Shown here one piece after another: positions 26,157 through 34,607 of a stretch of 64,000 bases of DNA. The DNA comes from UBA7662 sp943369355. GTDB lineage: Bacteria; Bacteroidota; Bacteroidia; UBA7662. A model generated the notes under the pieces. It worked only from the letters and a program-made list of their open reading frames with translations. It ran no database searches and was not told the origin of the DNA. The translations under genes were made by a program, and so were the position numbers. The stretch's first letter is position 1; each line of letters starts with the position of its first letter. The stretch lies in NCBI GenBank assembly GCA_943369355.1, contig CALRMX020000003.1:1-64000 (forward strand). Reading direction: 5' to 3'.

Positions 26157-28424
26157 TCAGCCGGCGAAGCTGCGACGGATAATATTCAAGGCGCCACCTG
26201 CTTGGAACCACTCAATTTGCTGCTGGTTGTAGCTGTGATTCACCACGATAGCATCGCTGCTACCGTCGGCATGATGTGCTACCACCGTGATTGGCTGGCC
26301 CGGGGTGAAGCTGGTTAAACCGGTGATTGAAAAATGATCGTCCTCACGAATTTTGTCGTAATCGGCCTTATTGGCGAAAGTCAACGCCAACATGCCTTGT
26401 TTTTTGAGGTTGGTTTCGTGAATACGGGCAAACGATTTCACCAAAATGGCACGTACACCCAAGTGGCGTGGCTCCATGGCTGCATGCTCGCGCGATGAAC
26501 CTTCTCCATAGTTTTCGTCGCCTACCACGATAGAGCCAATGCCTGCAGCTTTGTACGCACGTTGAGTAGCGGGTACTTCGCCATAACTTCCTGTCAATTG
26601 GTTTTTCACGCTATTGGCGGTATCGTTAAAGGCATTGATGGCGCCGATGAGCAGGTTGTTCGAAATATTATCGAGGTGCCCGCGGTAACGTAACCAAGGA
26701 CCGGCCATCGAAATGTGGTCGGTGGTACATTTGCCCTTGGCTTTGATGAGCAGCTTGAGGCCGCTCAGGTCGGTACCTTCCCAAGCTGCAAAAGGATCAA
26801 GCAATTGTAGACGCTCCGACTTCGGATCGACCAATACTTGTACTTTTGAGCCATCGGCAGCAGGTGCCTGGTAACCGGCGTCTTCTACCGCAAAACCTTT
26901 TGCTGGCATTTCGTAACCCTGCGGTTCGTCGAGCTTTACGGCCTGGCCAGCTTCGTTGATGAGGGTGTCGGTTACCGGATTGAAGGTAAGGTCGCCAGCA
27001 ATGGCAAAAGCCGTCACGATTTCGGGCGAGGCCACAAAAGCGTGGGTATTGGGGTTGCCGTCGGCGCGCTTCGCGAAGTTGCGGTTAAATGAGGTGATGA
27101 TAGAGTTCTTCTCGCCTTTTTCGGCACCATGACGTGCCCACTGGCCGATGCACGGTCCGCAGGCATTGGCGAGTACTACGCCGCCCATGTCGGCAAAGGT
27201 ATCGAGGAAGCCGTCGCGCTCCACGGTGTAGCGTACCTGCTCAGAGCCTGGGGTGATGGTGAATTCGGCTTTGGCTTTCAGCTTTTTATCTACTGCCTGT
27301 TTGGCCAACGAAGCCGAGCGGCTGATGTCTTCGTACGAGGAATTGGTACACGAACCGATGAGCCCTACTTCGAGCTTTGCTGGCCAGCCGTTTTCTTCCA
27401 CGGCTTGTGCAAACTTACTGAGCGGCCAAGCCAAGTCGGGCGTAAACGGACCGTTGATGTGTGGCTCAAGCTCGCTAAGATTGATTTCAATCACCTGATC
27501 GAAGTATTGTGCTGGGTTGGCATATACTTCGTCGTCGCCGGTGAGGTGGGCAGCAATGCCGTCGGCGAGAGCTGCTACATCGGCGCGGCCAGTACCTTTG
27601 AGATAGGTGGCAATTTTATCGTCGTAACCAAAAATAGAGGTAGTAGCTCCAATTTCTGCACCCATATTACAGATGGTGCCTTTGCCAGTTGCCGACAACG
27701 AACGTGCACCTTCGCCGAAGTATTCTACGATATGGTCGGTGCCGCCCTTAACTGTGAGGATGCCCGCTACTTTCAAGATTACGTCTTTGGGTGAGCTCCA
27801 GCCGCTGAGTTTGCCGGTGAGCTTTACGCCGATGAGCTTGGGGAATTTGAGCTCCCAAGGCAAGCCTGCCATGACGTCGCAGGCGTCGGCACCGCCAACT
27901 CCAATGGCAATCATTCCCAAACCGCCGGCATTGGGGGTATGCGAGTCGGTACCAATCATCATACCGCCTGGGAAGGCGTAATTTTCAAGTACCACCTGGT
28001 GGATGATGCCTGCACCAGCTTTCCAGAAGCCTATGCCATATTTGTTCGATACCGAAGCGAGGAAATCGTATACTTCTTTGTTTTTATCGACTGCCGTTGC
28101 CAAATCGGCTTCGGCGCCAATCTTTGCCTGAATCAAGTGGTCGCAGTGTACCGTCGAAGGTACCGCAACCTGACTGCGGCCAGCTTGCATGAACTGCAAC
28201 AAGGCCATTTGTGCGGTAGCATCTTGCATGGCTACACGGTCGGGAGCAAAATCTACGTACGACGTACCTCTACCGTAGGTTTCGTTTGCATCGCCCTGCC
28301 AGAGGTGGGCATAGAGGATTTTTTCGGTCAACGTCAGGGGACGGTTCACCGCTTTACGGGCAGCGGCCACACGTGCAGGCATACGTTCGTATACCTTTTT
28401 GATCATGTCCAGATCGAATACCAT
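26157..28424 (-). CDS. acn: Aconitate hydratase
   Basis: Aconitase isomerises citrate to isocitrate in the TCA cycle using a 4Fe-4S cluster. At 755 residues it resembles mitochondrial-type aconitase. Cluster cysteines are visible in GLIGSCTNSSYED (about 358-370) and LANACGPCIGQWARHG (about 418-433). The N-terminal GTDSHTPNAGGLG and the C-terminal swivel domain with GSSREHAAMEPRHLG are intact. It is monocistronic. Confidence 0.97.
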   Translation of the reverse strand: MVFDLDMIKKVYERMPARVAAARKAVNRPLTLTEKILYAHLWQGDANETYGRGTSYVDFAPDRVAMQDATAQMALLQFMQAGRSQVAVPSTVHCDHLIQAKIGAEADLATAVDKNKEVYDFLASVSNKYGIGFWKAGAGIIHQVVLENYAFPGGMMIGTDSHTPNAGGLGMIAIGVGGADACDVMAGLPWELKFPKLIGVKLTGKLSGWSSPKDVILKVAGILTVKGGTDHIVEYFGEGARSLSATGKGTICNMGAEIGATTSIFGYDDKIATYLKGTGRADVAALADGIAAHLTGDDEVYANPAQYFDQVIEINLSELEPHINGPFTPDLAWPLSKFAQAVEENGWPAKLEVGLIGSCTNSSYEDISRSASLAKQAVDKKLKAKAEFTITPGSEQVRYTVERDGFLDTFADMGGVVLANACGPCIGQWARHGAEKGEKNSIITSFNRNFAKRADGNPNTHAFVASPEIVTAFAIAGDLTFNPVTDTLINEAGQAVKLDEPQGYEMPAKGFAVEDAGYQAPAADGSKVQVLVDPKSERLQLLDPFAAWEGTDLSGLKLLIKAKGKCTTDHISMAGPWLRYRGHLDNISNNLLIGAINAFNDTANSVKNQLTGSYGEVPATQRAYKAAGIGSIVVGDENYGEGSSREHAAMEPRHLGVRAILVKSFARIHETNLKKQGMLALTFANKADYDKIREDDHFSITGLTSFTPGQPITVVAHHADGSSDAIVVNHSYNQQQIEWFQAGGALNIIRRSFAG

Positions 28425-28557
28425 GGATAATGTACGTTTAAAGGTTGTGTTTTTCGCAATTCGTCGCGAAAATAACGATTTAAAGCGTCATTTTCAGCGC
28501 TATACCAAACAAATCGACAACCCGACGTAATAATTCACTTTATTAACATTTCAAGTC

Positions 28558-29820
28558 GTGGAACCCCCTTATTTTTACGTCGTGAGAACCGTCTGGCTCG
28601 AAAACCTACGCATCGCTACCGATGCCATCCGCAGCAACCTGCTCCGTACAGTGCTCACTGCACTCATCATTTCCTTTGGCATCATGGCCTTGGTGGGCAT
28701 ACTCACCAGCATCGACGCACTCAAAGCCTCTATCAATACCACCTTCACCAGCATGGGCGCCAATACGTTCACCATCCGCAACCGCGGACTGAACATCCAA
28801 TTCGGTGGCGGCGGCCGCCGACCGGCACCCAAACGCCCCATCTCCTGGAAAGATGCCCAGTATTTTCGCGATCGTTTCGACTTCCCTTCCGAGATTTCCA
28901 TCAGTGGACTGGTGTCGCGCTCGTCGGTGATTAAGAAGGGCGATAAAAAAACCAATCCCAATGTGGTGGTTTTTGCCAGCGACGAAAACTACCTGAGCAC
29001 GGGTGGCTTTAGCCTCGACTTGGGCCGAAACTTTAGTCCCGGCGAGATTCAATACGCTTCTAACGTAGTGCTTTTGGGGCAGGAGGTGCGGGAGGTGCTC
29101 TTCGGTAAAAAAAATCCCGAAGGCGAGATGGTGAAGATCGGCAACGGTCAGTACCGCGTAATTGGCGTTTTGGCCAGCAAAGGTTCGAGCTTTGGCGGCA
29201 ATAGCGACCGTTCGGTGGTGATACCGATAACCAACGGCCGCAGCTTTTTCCCCGACGCCAACCGTTCGTATGTGGTGAGTGTGTTGGTTCAAAACCCCGA
29301 ACTCCTGCAGTCGGCCGTAGAAGAAGCCACCGGCACTTTTCGGGTCATCCGCAAATTGCGGGTGGAGCAGGAAAATAATTTCGACATCATCAAGTCTGAC
29401 AGCTTTGCCAGCGGTTTGATCGAAAATTTGAGTTTTATCTCGCTAGCCGCAACCGCCATTGGGTTTATCACCCTACTCGGTGCCGCCATCGGGCTCATGA
29501 ACATCATGTTGGTATCGGTTACCGAGCGTACCCGCGAAATTGGTGTACGTAAAGCCTTGGGCGCCAATCAAGAAACCATCCGCCAGCAGTTTCTTTTCGA
29601 GGCCCTGGTGATTGGTCAGCTCGGCGGCGTGGTAGGCATTGTATTGGGCATACTCATCGGGAATTTAGTGGCCCTCATTGTGGGTGCTGGTTTTATTATC
29701 CCTTGGGCATGGATAGTGGCCGGCGTGGTGCTTTGTGTGGTAGTTGGCTTGGTATCAGGCTACTATCCAGCTGCCAAGGCCGCACGGCTCGACCCCATTG
29801 ATGCATTACGTTACGAATAG
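28558..29820 (+). CDS. MacB-type FtsX-family ABC transporter permease
   Basis: The 420-residue permease has an N-terminal helix (about 25-45, LTALIISFGIMALVGIL), a MacB-like periplasmic domain (about 50-285), and three C-terminal helices of the FtsX domain with VSVTERTREIGVRKALGAN, the usual coupling-helix region. Such permeases work with a LolD/MacB-type ATPase to drive mechanotransmission or lipoprotein/export work, but no ATPase gene is adjacent. The start is taken as GTG 28558; a GTG at residue 8 or 9 is also possible. Confidence 0.9.
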   Translation: MEPPYFYVVRTVWLENLRIATDAIRSNLLRTVLTALIISFGIMALVGILTSIDALKASINTTFTSMGANTFTIRNRGLNIQFGGGGRRPAPKRPISWKDAQYFRDRFDFPSEISISGLVSRSSVIKKGDKKTNPNVVVFASDENYLSTGGFSLDLGRNFSPGEIQYASNVVLLGQEVREVLFGKKNPEGEMVKIGNGQYRVIGVLASKGSSFGGNSDRSVVIPITNGRSFFPDANRSYVVSVLVQNPELLQSAVEEATGTFRVIRKLRVEQENNFDIIKSDSFASGLIENLSFISLAATAIGFITLLGAAIGLMNIMLVSVTERTREIGVRKALGANQETIRQQFLFEALVIGQLGGVVGIVLGILIGNLVALIVGAGFIIPWAWIVAGVVLCVVVGLVSGYYPAAKAARLDPIDALRYE

Positions 29821-29844
29821 GAACTTTTTGTTCGACTAATCCCT

Positions 29845-29852
29845 TATATTTG
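29845..29852 (+). promoter_or_regulatory. -7 promoter element (TATATTTG) of tRNA-Cys
   Basis: Exact TAnnTTTG match 16 nt before the first base of tRNA-Cys. A TTTTTG lies 14 nt further upstream, closer than the usual -33 spacing. Confidence 0.65.
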
Positions 29853-29868
29853 CACTCCCAAGTAAAAG

Positions 29869-29942
29869 GGTCGGATGGCCGAGTGGCTAGGCAGAGCTCT
29901 GCAAAAGCTCCTACAGCGGTTCGAATCCGCTTCCGACCTCCA
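29869..29942 (+). tRNA. tRNA-Cys (anticodon GCA)
   Basis: The acceptor GGTCGGA/TCCGACC, anticodon arm GAGCT-CTGCAAA-AGCTC, T-arm GCGG-TTCGAAT-CCGC and discriminator U are all standard for tRNA-Cys. Unlike the tRNA-Leu in this window, the 3' CCA is encoded (29940-29942). A terminator follows after 7 nt. Confidence 0.97.
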
Positions 29943-29949
29943 ACAATTG

Positions 29950-29979
29950 AAAGCCCCGAATCGGGGCTTTGTTGTTTTT
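29950..29979 (+). terminator. Terminator of tRNA-Cys (copy 1)
   Basis: AAAGCCCCGA/TCGGGGCTTT hairpin followed by GTTGTTTTT. The same sequence recurs 110 bp downstream. Confidence 0.88.
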
Positions 29980-30031
29980 ACAACTTCGGAAGCGGCTCAT
30001 GCTAACCATTAAAAAAATCAACTTACCCGAA

Positions 30032-30099
30032 TAATCCGCATCCGACCTCAAGTTTAGATAAAGCCCCGAATCGGGGCTTTGTTGTTTTTTCAGCCTCGG
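30032..30099 (+). repeat. Degenerate duplicate of tRNA-Cys 3' end plus terminator
   Basis: AATCCGCATCCGACCTC differs at one base from the tRNA-Cys 3' segment at 29924-29940. After a diverged 8-10 nt spacer, the whole terminator and the following CAxCxTCGGAA-like bases repeat. The 5' part of the tRNA is missing, so this is not a second functional tRNA. Confidence 0.75.
30060..30090 (+). terminator. Terminator copy 2
   Basis: Same AAAGCCCCGA/TCGGGGCTTT stem and GTTGTTTTTT tail as copy 1. It has no intact gene directly upstream. Confidence 0.75.
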
Positions 30100-30153
30100 A
30101 AATGACATACGATTCGTTGAAAAAGCACCTAAAATGTCACTACCGTCAAACAA

Positions 30154-30186
30154 AAAAGCCGCCTTCGACTATCGAAGACGGCTTTT
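30154..30186 (-). terminator. Terminator of the small lipoprotein gene
   Basis: A long stem (AAAAGCCG-CCTTCGA with TCGAAG-ACGGCTTTT) is followed on the minus strand by T-rich sequence. It lies 16 nt past the lipoprotein stop and may also act on the plus strand. Confidence 0.8.
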
Positions 30187-30201
30187 CGTTTACGTGCAAC
30201 C

Positions 30202-30441
30202 TTATTTCAAAGTGCAGGTAGTATTGGTTGTAAGTGGACCTAAGGTTTGATTAACATTCAAACCGTTGCAAGAACTTTCAGCATCCGATTTGGTAGCGTT
30301 AAAGGTAGAAGTAAGGGTCTGGCGACCTGTTTCTACACCATTCTCAGAGATTACCTGAATACACTCGCAGGTGTAATCTTTTTTACAAGCTACTGAACCG
30401 AAGGCCAAAGCCACCACAGGAAGAAGTAATAGTTTTTTCAT
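30202..30441 (-). CDS. Small cysteine-containing lipoprotein
   Basis: A 79-residue product with signal peptide and lipobox (FGSVAC, Cys19). The mature part has four more cysteines (CEC, SSC, TTC), which may form disulfides, and is rich in Thr, Ser and Asn. Short lipoproteins of this type, starting CKKDYTCEC, are common in Bacteroidota, without known function. The gene has its own terminator. Confidence 0.72.
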   Translation of the reverse strand: MKKLLLLPVVALAFGSVACKKDYTCECIQVISENGVETGRQTLTSTFNATKSDAESSCNGLNVNQTLGPLTTNTTCTLK

Positions 30442-30503
30442 GGATTAAATTTTATTCCGCTATTATAACTCTGAGCTTTTAATATTCCAACATGTTAATA
30501 AAA

Positions 30504-31364
30504 TTAAAATATCAAGGCACCGGGTTCTCTAACCACTTTACCAAATTCAAGCTGCACCACATAAGGTACTTTAGCTTGGGTTAAATGCAGAAAAGCTGAA
30601 CCATTAAGTACTACCGTTTCAAAACGTTCGATGCCGTGATCCCGACTAAATTTTTGACGCTGGTCAGGCTCTCCATTCAATACAACCAAAACCGACGAGC
30701 TGGGCAAATCGGAAACCGCCAACCTTCGTGCAGCGAACTGACAGTGCTTGCATTGCATGCTCAAAAACAATACTGTTGCCTTGGGTTGCATAAAATCGAA
30801 GTTCTTCACACCTACCCCTTCGGCCCAACTTGTGTCGAGCGCGATACTCGTCTCAAGACGCGGAGCCGGTTTCAATAGTCCACCCGCTGGGAGTGCCACA
30901 TACATGACCACCACCGCCACTGGTAAAACAACCCAACCGAGCCGAGGGAATGTTCTCTGCGAAAAATTTTTCGGCCGCAAGAAAAGAAGCAGCACCAAAG
31001 CAGCATTTTTCACAAGTCCTTCGACTGGCGTAAACGGAATGGCCGAACTCATACATCCACAGTCGATACTATTGCCATACCGTACCAGTAGATAAATCAA
31101 GTAGCAGCAGAGTGCCAACAAAAAAAGATACCCAAAACGGTCGATTTGGCGATTTCTGAGCCTTGGAAGCAACCAATAAACGCCCAAAAGTGCTTCCAAA
31201 AGCAGCGTGATAAAAGCCAAGATAGAGGCCCAATACCCACGCACTCCTAAGGTCTCCATCCACTGCAACTCAAAAGCAGGAAAATCCACAGCCTTGAGTA
31301 CTGCACCCAGCAGAAAGACTAGTCCCACCACCATGCCTCCGAAGGTTGCCAAGCGTTGCTTCAT
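30504..31364 (-). CDS. MauE/DoxX-like membrane protein fused to thioredoxin-like domain
   Basis: The 286-residue protein starts with four or five membrane helices of the MauE/DoxX type (about 1-165), including IDCGCM, a Cys pair typical of MauE proteins near a membrane edge. After a helix at about 150-170, the C-terminal part (about 175-286) resembles a thioredoxin fold with CKHC (VLFLSMQCKHCQF) and a final cis-Pro-like KVPYVVQLEFG. MauE delivers reductant for disulfide formation in methylamine dehydrogenase maturation, so this fusion may pass electrons across the membrane to periplasmic thiols. ATG 31364 is preferred; a near-consensus -7 box (TTATTTTG) ends 5 nt before it. Confidence 0.78.
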   Translation of the reverse strand: MKQRLATFGGMVVGLVFLLGAVLKAVDFPAFELQWMETLGVRGYWASILAFITLLLEALLGVYWLLPRLRNRQIDRFGYLFLLALCCYLIYLLVRYGNSIDCGCMSSAIPFTPVEGLVKNAALVLLLFLRPKNFSQRTFPRLGWVVLPVAVVVMYVALPAGGLLKPAPRLETSIALDTSWAEGVGVKNFDFMQPKATVLFLSMQCKHCQFAARRLAVSDLPSSSVLVVLNGEPDQRQKFSRDHGIERFETVVLNGSAFLHLTQAKVPYVVQLEFGKVVREPGALIF

Positions 31365-31450
31365 TTGGCCAAAATAATACACAAACTAATACGGTGAATA
31401 TTAATAAGCGGAGTTGAAGATTTTTTTAAACTTTGTAGAAACACCGCACC

Positions 31451-31981
31451 ATGCCTATACGCGCTCCCTTCAATCTGCAAAACTGGATCAGCGAAAACCG
31501 TCACCTGCTTAAGCCGCCTGTGGCCAACAAAAACCTGTACACCGAAGGCACCGACTATATCGTGATGATTGTGGGCGGCCCCAATGCCCGCAAAGACTAC
31601 CACTACAACGAAACCGAAGAGTTGTTCTATCAGCTTGAGGGGCACATTACCGTGCGTATACAAGAAGATGGAAAACCGCGTGACATCCAATTGGGTCCCG
31701 GCGATATGTTTTTATGCCCCGCTAAAACCCCTCATTCGCCCATCCGCAGCGAAGGCTCGATAGGTTTGGTGATAGAGCGCGTACGGGAAGGCAAGGGGTA
31801 TACCGACGGGCTGCTGTGGTTTTGCGAAAACTGCAATCACCCACTGCATGCCGATTATTTTGAACTTAAAAATATTGAAACCGATTTTCAGCCTCGCTTT
31901 CGCCATTTTTATGGCTCCGAAGAGCTGCGCTGCTGTAAAAACTGCGGCACGGTGATGGCCGCCGATCCTCGTTTTTTATAG
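31451..31981 (+). CDS. nbaC: 3-hydroxyanthranilate 3,4-dioxygenase
   Basis: This Fe(II) cupin dioxygenase opens 3-hydroxyanthranilate to 2-amino-3-carboxymuconate semialdehyde (ACMS). The 176 residues carry the iron ligands at the family positions His51, Glu57 (YHYNETEELFYQ) and His95 (AKTPHSPIR). The bacterial C-terminal rubredoxin-like metal site is also present, with CENC at 125-128 and CKNC near 162. It opens the kynurenine gene region, 98 nt before the ACMS decarboxylase, which uses its product. Confidence 0.96.
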   Translation: MPIRAPFNLQNWISENRHLLKPPVANKNLYTEGTDYIVMIVGGPNARKDYHYNETEELFYQLEGHITVRIQEDGKPRDIQLGPGDMFLCPAKTPHSPIRSEGSIGLVIERVREGKGYTDGLLWFCENCNHPLHADYFELKNIETDFQPRFRHFYGSEELRCCKNCGTVMAADPRFL

Positions 31982-32067
31982 CCTAAAGTCGGGCAGCAGT
32001 ATACTCCCCCTGCTCAGTTCCATCAAGCCATGGCTTGACCCAGGGCCAATGCCAACGCCAGAACCTT

Positions 32068-32075
32068 TAACTTTG
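32068..32075 (+). promoter_or_regulatory. -7 element (TAACTTTG) 4 nt before ACMSD start
   Basis: The plus strand reads TAACTTTGTTACGTG with GTG as the start codon. Transcription from this box would give an mRNA with almost no 5' leader. Confidence 0.6.
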
Positions 32076-32079
32076 TTAC

Positions 32080-33099
32080 GTGCTTACCATCGACATACAC
32101 ACCCACATCATGCCCGAAGAGTTGCCCCGATGGGCCGACAAATGGGGTTACGGGAACTTTGTACATATGGAGCATATTGCAGGCAGCTGTCCGCGATGTG
32201 CCAATATGATGCAGGGCGATAAGTTTTTTAGAAAAGTAGAAGAAAACTGCTGGTCGGGCACCGTGCGCCTCGACGAATGCGATAACCACGGCGTTCATGT
32301 GCAGGTGTTGAGCACCATACCGGTCTTGTTTCACTACTGGGCCAAGCCCGAACATGCACTCGAAACCTCTCGCTACATGAACGACCACTTGGCCGGTGTG
32401 GTAGCACAAAACCCCAAACGATTTGTAGGCCTGGGTACGGTACCTTTGCAAGATCCGCAACTGGCCATACAAGAGCTGGAACGTTGCATAAAAGAGCTCG
32501 GCTTCGCGGGAGTAGAAATCGGATCGCATGTAAACGACTGGAACCTGAATGCCCCCGAGCTGTTTCCCTTTTTTGAAGCAGCCGAACGATTAGGTGCCTG
32601 CATTTTTGTGCACCCGTGGGACATGATGGGCAAAGATAAGATGACCGATTATTGGCTCCCCTGGCTCGTAGGCATGCCCGCCGAATCGTCGCTGGCCATC
32701 TGCTCGATGATTTTTGGCGGTGTCTTCGAACGTTTGCCGCAGCTGCGCGTGGCGTTTGCTCATGGCGGCGGTTCGTTCCCCGCAACCATAGGCCGCATCG
32801 AACATGGCTTTCAGGTACGTCCCGACCTGGTAGCCAAACACAATAACGTCAACCCGCGCGACTATTTAGGTCGCTTTTGGCTCGACAGTTTGGTGCACGA
32901 CCCACGCATGCTCGATTATGTGACCCATTTGGTAGGCCACGAAAAGGTAGCGTTGGGCACCGATTACCCTTTTCCCTTGGGCGAACTTGAGCCCGGCAAG
33001 CTCATACGCGAAATGCCATGGACCGACGAGAAAAAAGCCTGGTTGCTTCACCGCTCGGCACTGACCTTCCTCGGCCTCGATCAAAATCAATTCCTCTGA
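32080..33099 (+). CDS. 2-amino-3-carboxymuconate-6-semialdehyde decarboxylase (ACMSD)
   Basis: ACMSD decarboxylates ACMS to 2-aminomuconate semialdehyde, diverting it from spontaneous closure to quinolinate. The 339-residue amidohydrolase has metal ligands in DIHTHIMPEE (His7, His9), a His in CIFVHPWDMMG, a His in AFAHGGGSFPAT and the catalytic Asp in LGTDYPFPLGE, plus the substrate Arg region TVRLDECD. Translation starts at GTG 32080. Kynureninase follows after 17 nt, so the two are one operon. Confidence 0.95.
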   Translation: MLTIDIHTHIMPEELPRWADKWGYGNFVHMEHIAGSCPRCANMMQGDKFFRKVEENCWSGTVRLDECDNHGVHVQVLSTIPVLFHYWAKPEHALETSRYMNDHLAGVVAQNPKRFVGLGTVPLQDPQLAIQELERCIKELGFAGVEIGSHVNDWNLNAPELFPFFEAAERLGACIFVHPWDMMGKDKMTDYWLPWLVGMPAESSLAICSMIFGGVFERLPQLRVAFAHGGGSFPATIGRIEHGFQVRPDLVAKHNNVNPRDYLGRFWLDSLVHDPRMLDYVTHLVGHEKVALGTDYPFPLGELEPGKLIREMPWTDEKKAWLLHRSALTFLGLDQNQFL

Positions 33100-33116
33100 A
33101 CTTAGCAGCTCTACGC

Positions 33117-34412
33117 ATGAACTACCAGCCTACCCTGGCCTTTGCGCAACAACTCGACCGTGAAGATCCTTTGGCCGCCTACCGCGAGCAATTCCATTTC
33201 CCGCAGCACAACGGCAACGACGTTTATTATTTCACGGGCAATTCGTTGGGGCTCATGCCCAAAAGTGTGCGCGATTACCTCAATACCGAGCTCGACAGCT
33301 GGGCACACTACGGAGTAGAAGGTCATTTTGAAGGCCCCCATCCGTGGATGCATTACCACAAACTTTTCAGCGAAAAAGCAGCACGGTTGGTCGGGGCATT
33401 GCCCGAAGAAGTGGTGGTAATGAATACGCTTACCGTGAACTTACATTTGGCGATGGTGAGCTTTTACCGCCCTCAAGGCAAGCGTACCAAAATTGTCATG
33501 GAAGGAGGTGCCTTTCCCTCCGATCAATATGCCGTAGAAAGTCAAGTGAAATTCCATGGCCTCGACCCCGAAACCCATATCATTGAACTCATACCCCGAC
33601 CGGGCGAGCAAAATTTACGCACGGAAGATATTTTGGCAGTTCTACAAAAACATGCCGACGAAATTGCTTTGGTGATGCTGGGAGCGGTAAACTACTATAC
33701 CGGCCAATGGTTTGAGATGGAGAAAATTACCCAAGCCGGACATGCCCTGGGTGCCGTAGTGGGTTTTGATTTAGCCCACGCAGCCGGCAATGTGCCCATG
33801 CAGTTGCACGATTGGGGTGTAGACTTCGCCGTATGGTGCAGCTACAAATACTTAAATAGCGGCCCGGGCGGCCCGAGTGGACTTTTTGTGCACCAAAAAC
33901 ATGGGAATAACGCCGACTTGCCGCGTTTCGCTGGCTGGTGGGGACATCGCGAAGACGAGCGCTTCCAGATGAAAAAAGGCTTTCAGCCCATGTCGGGAGC
34001 AGCCGGTTGGCAGCTCAGCAATGCTCAGGTTTTTGCCTCTGCCCCGCATTTGGCTTCGTTAGCACTCTTCGATGAAGTGGGCATGGCGCGTTTGCGGGAA
34101 AAGTCGCTGAAGCTTACCGGCTACCTCGAATTTTTGTTGGGAGAGTTGCTCCGCGAACTACCCGAATGTGGGTTAGTCATCCTGACCCCTTCCGATCCCA
34201 CGCAGCGGGGTTGTCAGCTATCGTTGTTTGCTCGCAAAAACGGCCGGAAGTTGTTCGACTATCTAAGCGCTCATGGGGTAATTGCCGACTGGCGCGAACC
34301 CGACGTCATACGCGTGGCACCGGTGCCCATGTACAACCGCTTCGAAGACGTGTATCAATTCGTAGCGTTACTTAAAAGTGGTGTTCAGCAATTCGAAGGG
34401 CTCACTGTTTAG
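33117..34412 (+). CDS. kynU: Kynureninase
   Basis: A PLP enzyme that cleaves 3-hydroxykynurenine (or kynurenine) to 3-hydroxyanthranilate (or anthranilate) and alanine. The 431 residues include the PLP Lys at about 244 (WCSYKYLNSGPGG), the Asp of AVVGFDLAHAAGN, and substrate-site elements GWWGHREDERF and FQPMSGAAGWQLSNA. ATG 33117 is chosen since the family N-terminus begins there; the frame extends upstream only within the ACMSD gene. It lies 17 nt after ACMSD. Confidence 0.96.
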   Translation: MNYQPTLAFAQQLDREDPLAAYREQFHFPQHNGNDVYYFTGNSLGLMPKSVRDYLNTELDSWAHYGVEGHFEGPHPWMHYHKLFSEKAARLVGALPEEVVVMNTLTVNLHLAMVSFYRPQGKRTKIVMEGGAFPSDQYAVESQVKFHGLDPETHIIELIPRPGEQNLRTEDILAVLQKHADEIALVMLGAVNYYTGQWFEMEKITQAGHALGAVVGFDLAHAAGNVPMQLHDWGVDFAVWCSYKYLNSGPGGPSGLFVHQKHGNNADLPRFAGWWGHREDERFQMKKGFQPMSGAAGWQLSNAQVFASAPHLASLALFDEVGMARLREKSLKLTGYLEFLLGELLRELPECGLVILTPSDPTQRGCQLSLFARKNGRKLFDYLSAHGVIADWREPDVIRVAPVPMYNRFEDVYQFVALLKSGVQQFEGLTV

Positions 34413-34512
34413 GCGAATGAATTCATAGCCTTTACTTGAAATAAAGGTGAACAGGCTCATGCACTATACAAGGCGTGAGGTTGAATAGACTTTGCATTTA
34501 ACGACAATTTCC

Positions 34513-34569
34513 AACTCGACCCGTGCTTCACACGAACTTTACATACAATAAAGTATATTGGGACGAGTT
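34513..34569. repeat. Imperfect inverted repeat upstream of TonB receptor gene
   Basis: AACTCGACCC (34513-34522) and GGGACGAGTT (34560-34569) can pair at 9 of 10 positions around a 37-nt AT-rich loop. It ends 38 nt before the TonB receptor ATG, so it lies in the promoter or leader. Operator, RNA structure and chance cannot be separated. Confidence 0.35.
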
Positions 34570-34607
34570 AAGCAGTAGTTAAACCCAACACTTCCTTACC
34601 CTCTTAC

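Noticed and set aside
26106..26157. Possible terminator after aconitase
   Set aside because: A weak TGAACA/TGTTCA pairing with a T-run can be drawn, but the stem is interrupted and not convincing.
28606..29292. 228-codon minus-strand frame
   Set aside because: It is antisense to the ABC permease; its His/Ala-rich composition reflects the complementary codons.
28558..29820. Complete ABC exporter operon
   Set aside because: Only a permease is present; no ATPase or membrane-fusion gene is adjacent.
30032..30048. A possible second tRNA-Cys
   Set aside because: Only the 3' acceptor and part of the T-arm match; no anticodon or D-arm is present.
29911..30153. 80-codon frame over tRNA-Cys and its duplicate
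   Set aside because: It reads through a tRNA and two terminators on the opposite strand; its apparent repeat comes from the duplicated terminator.
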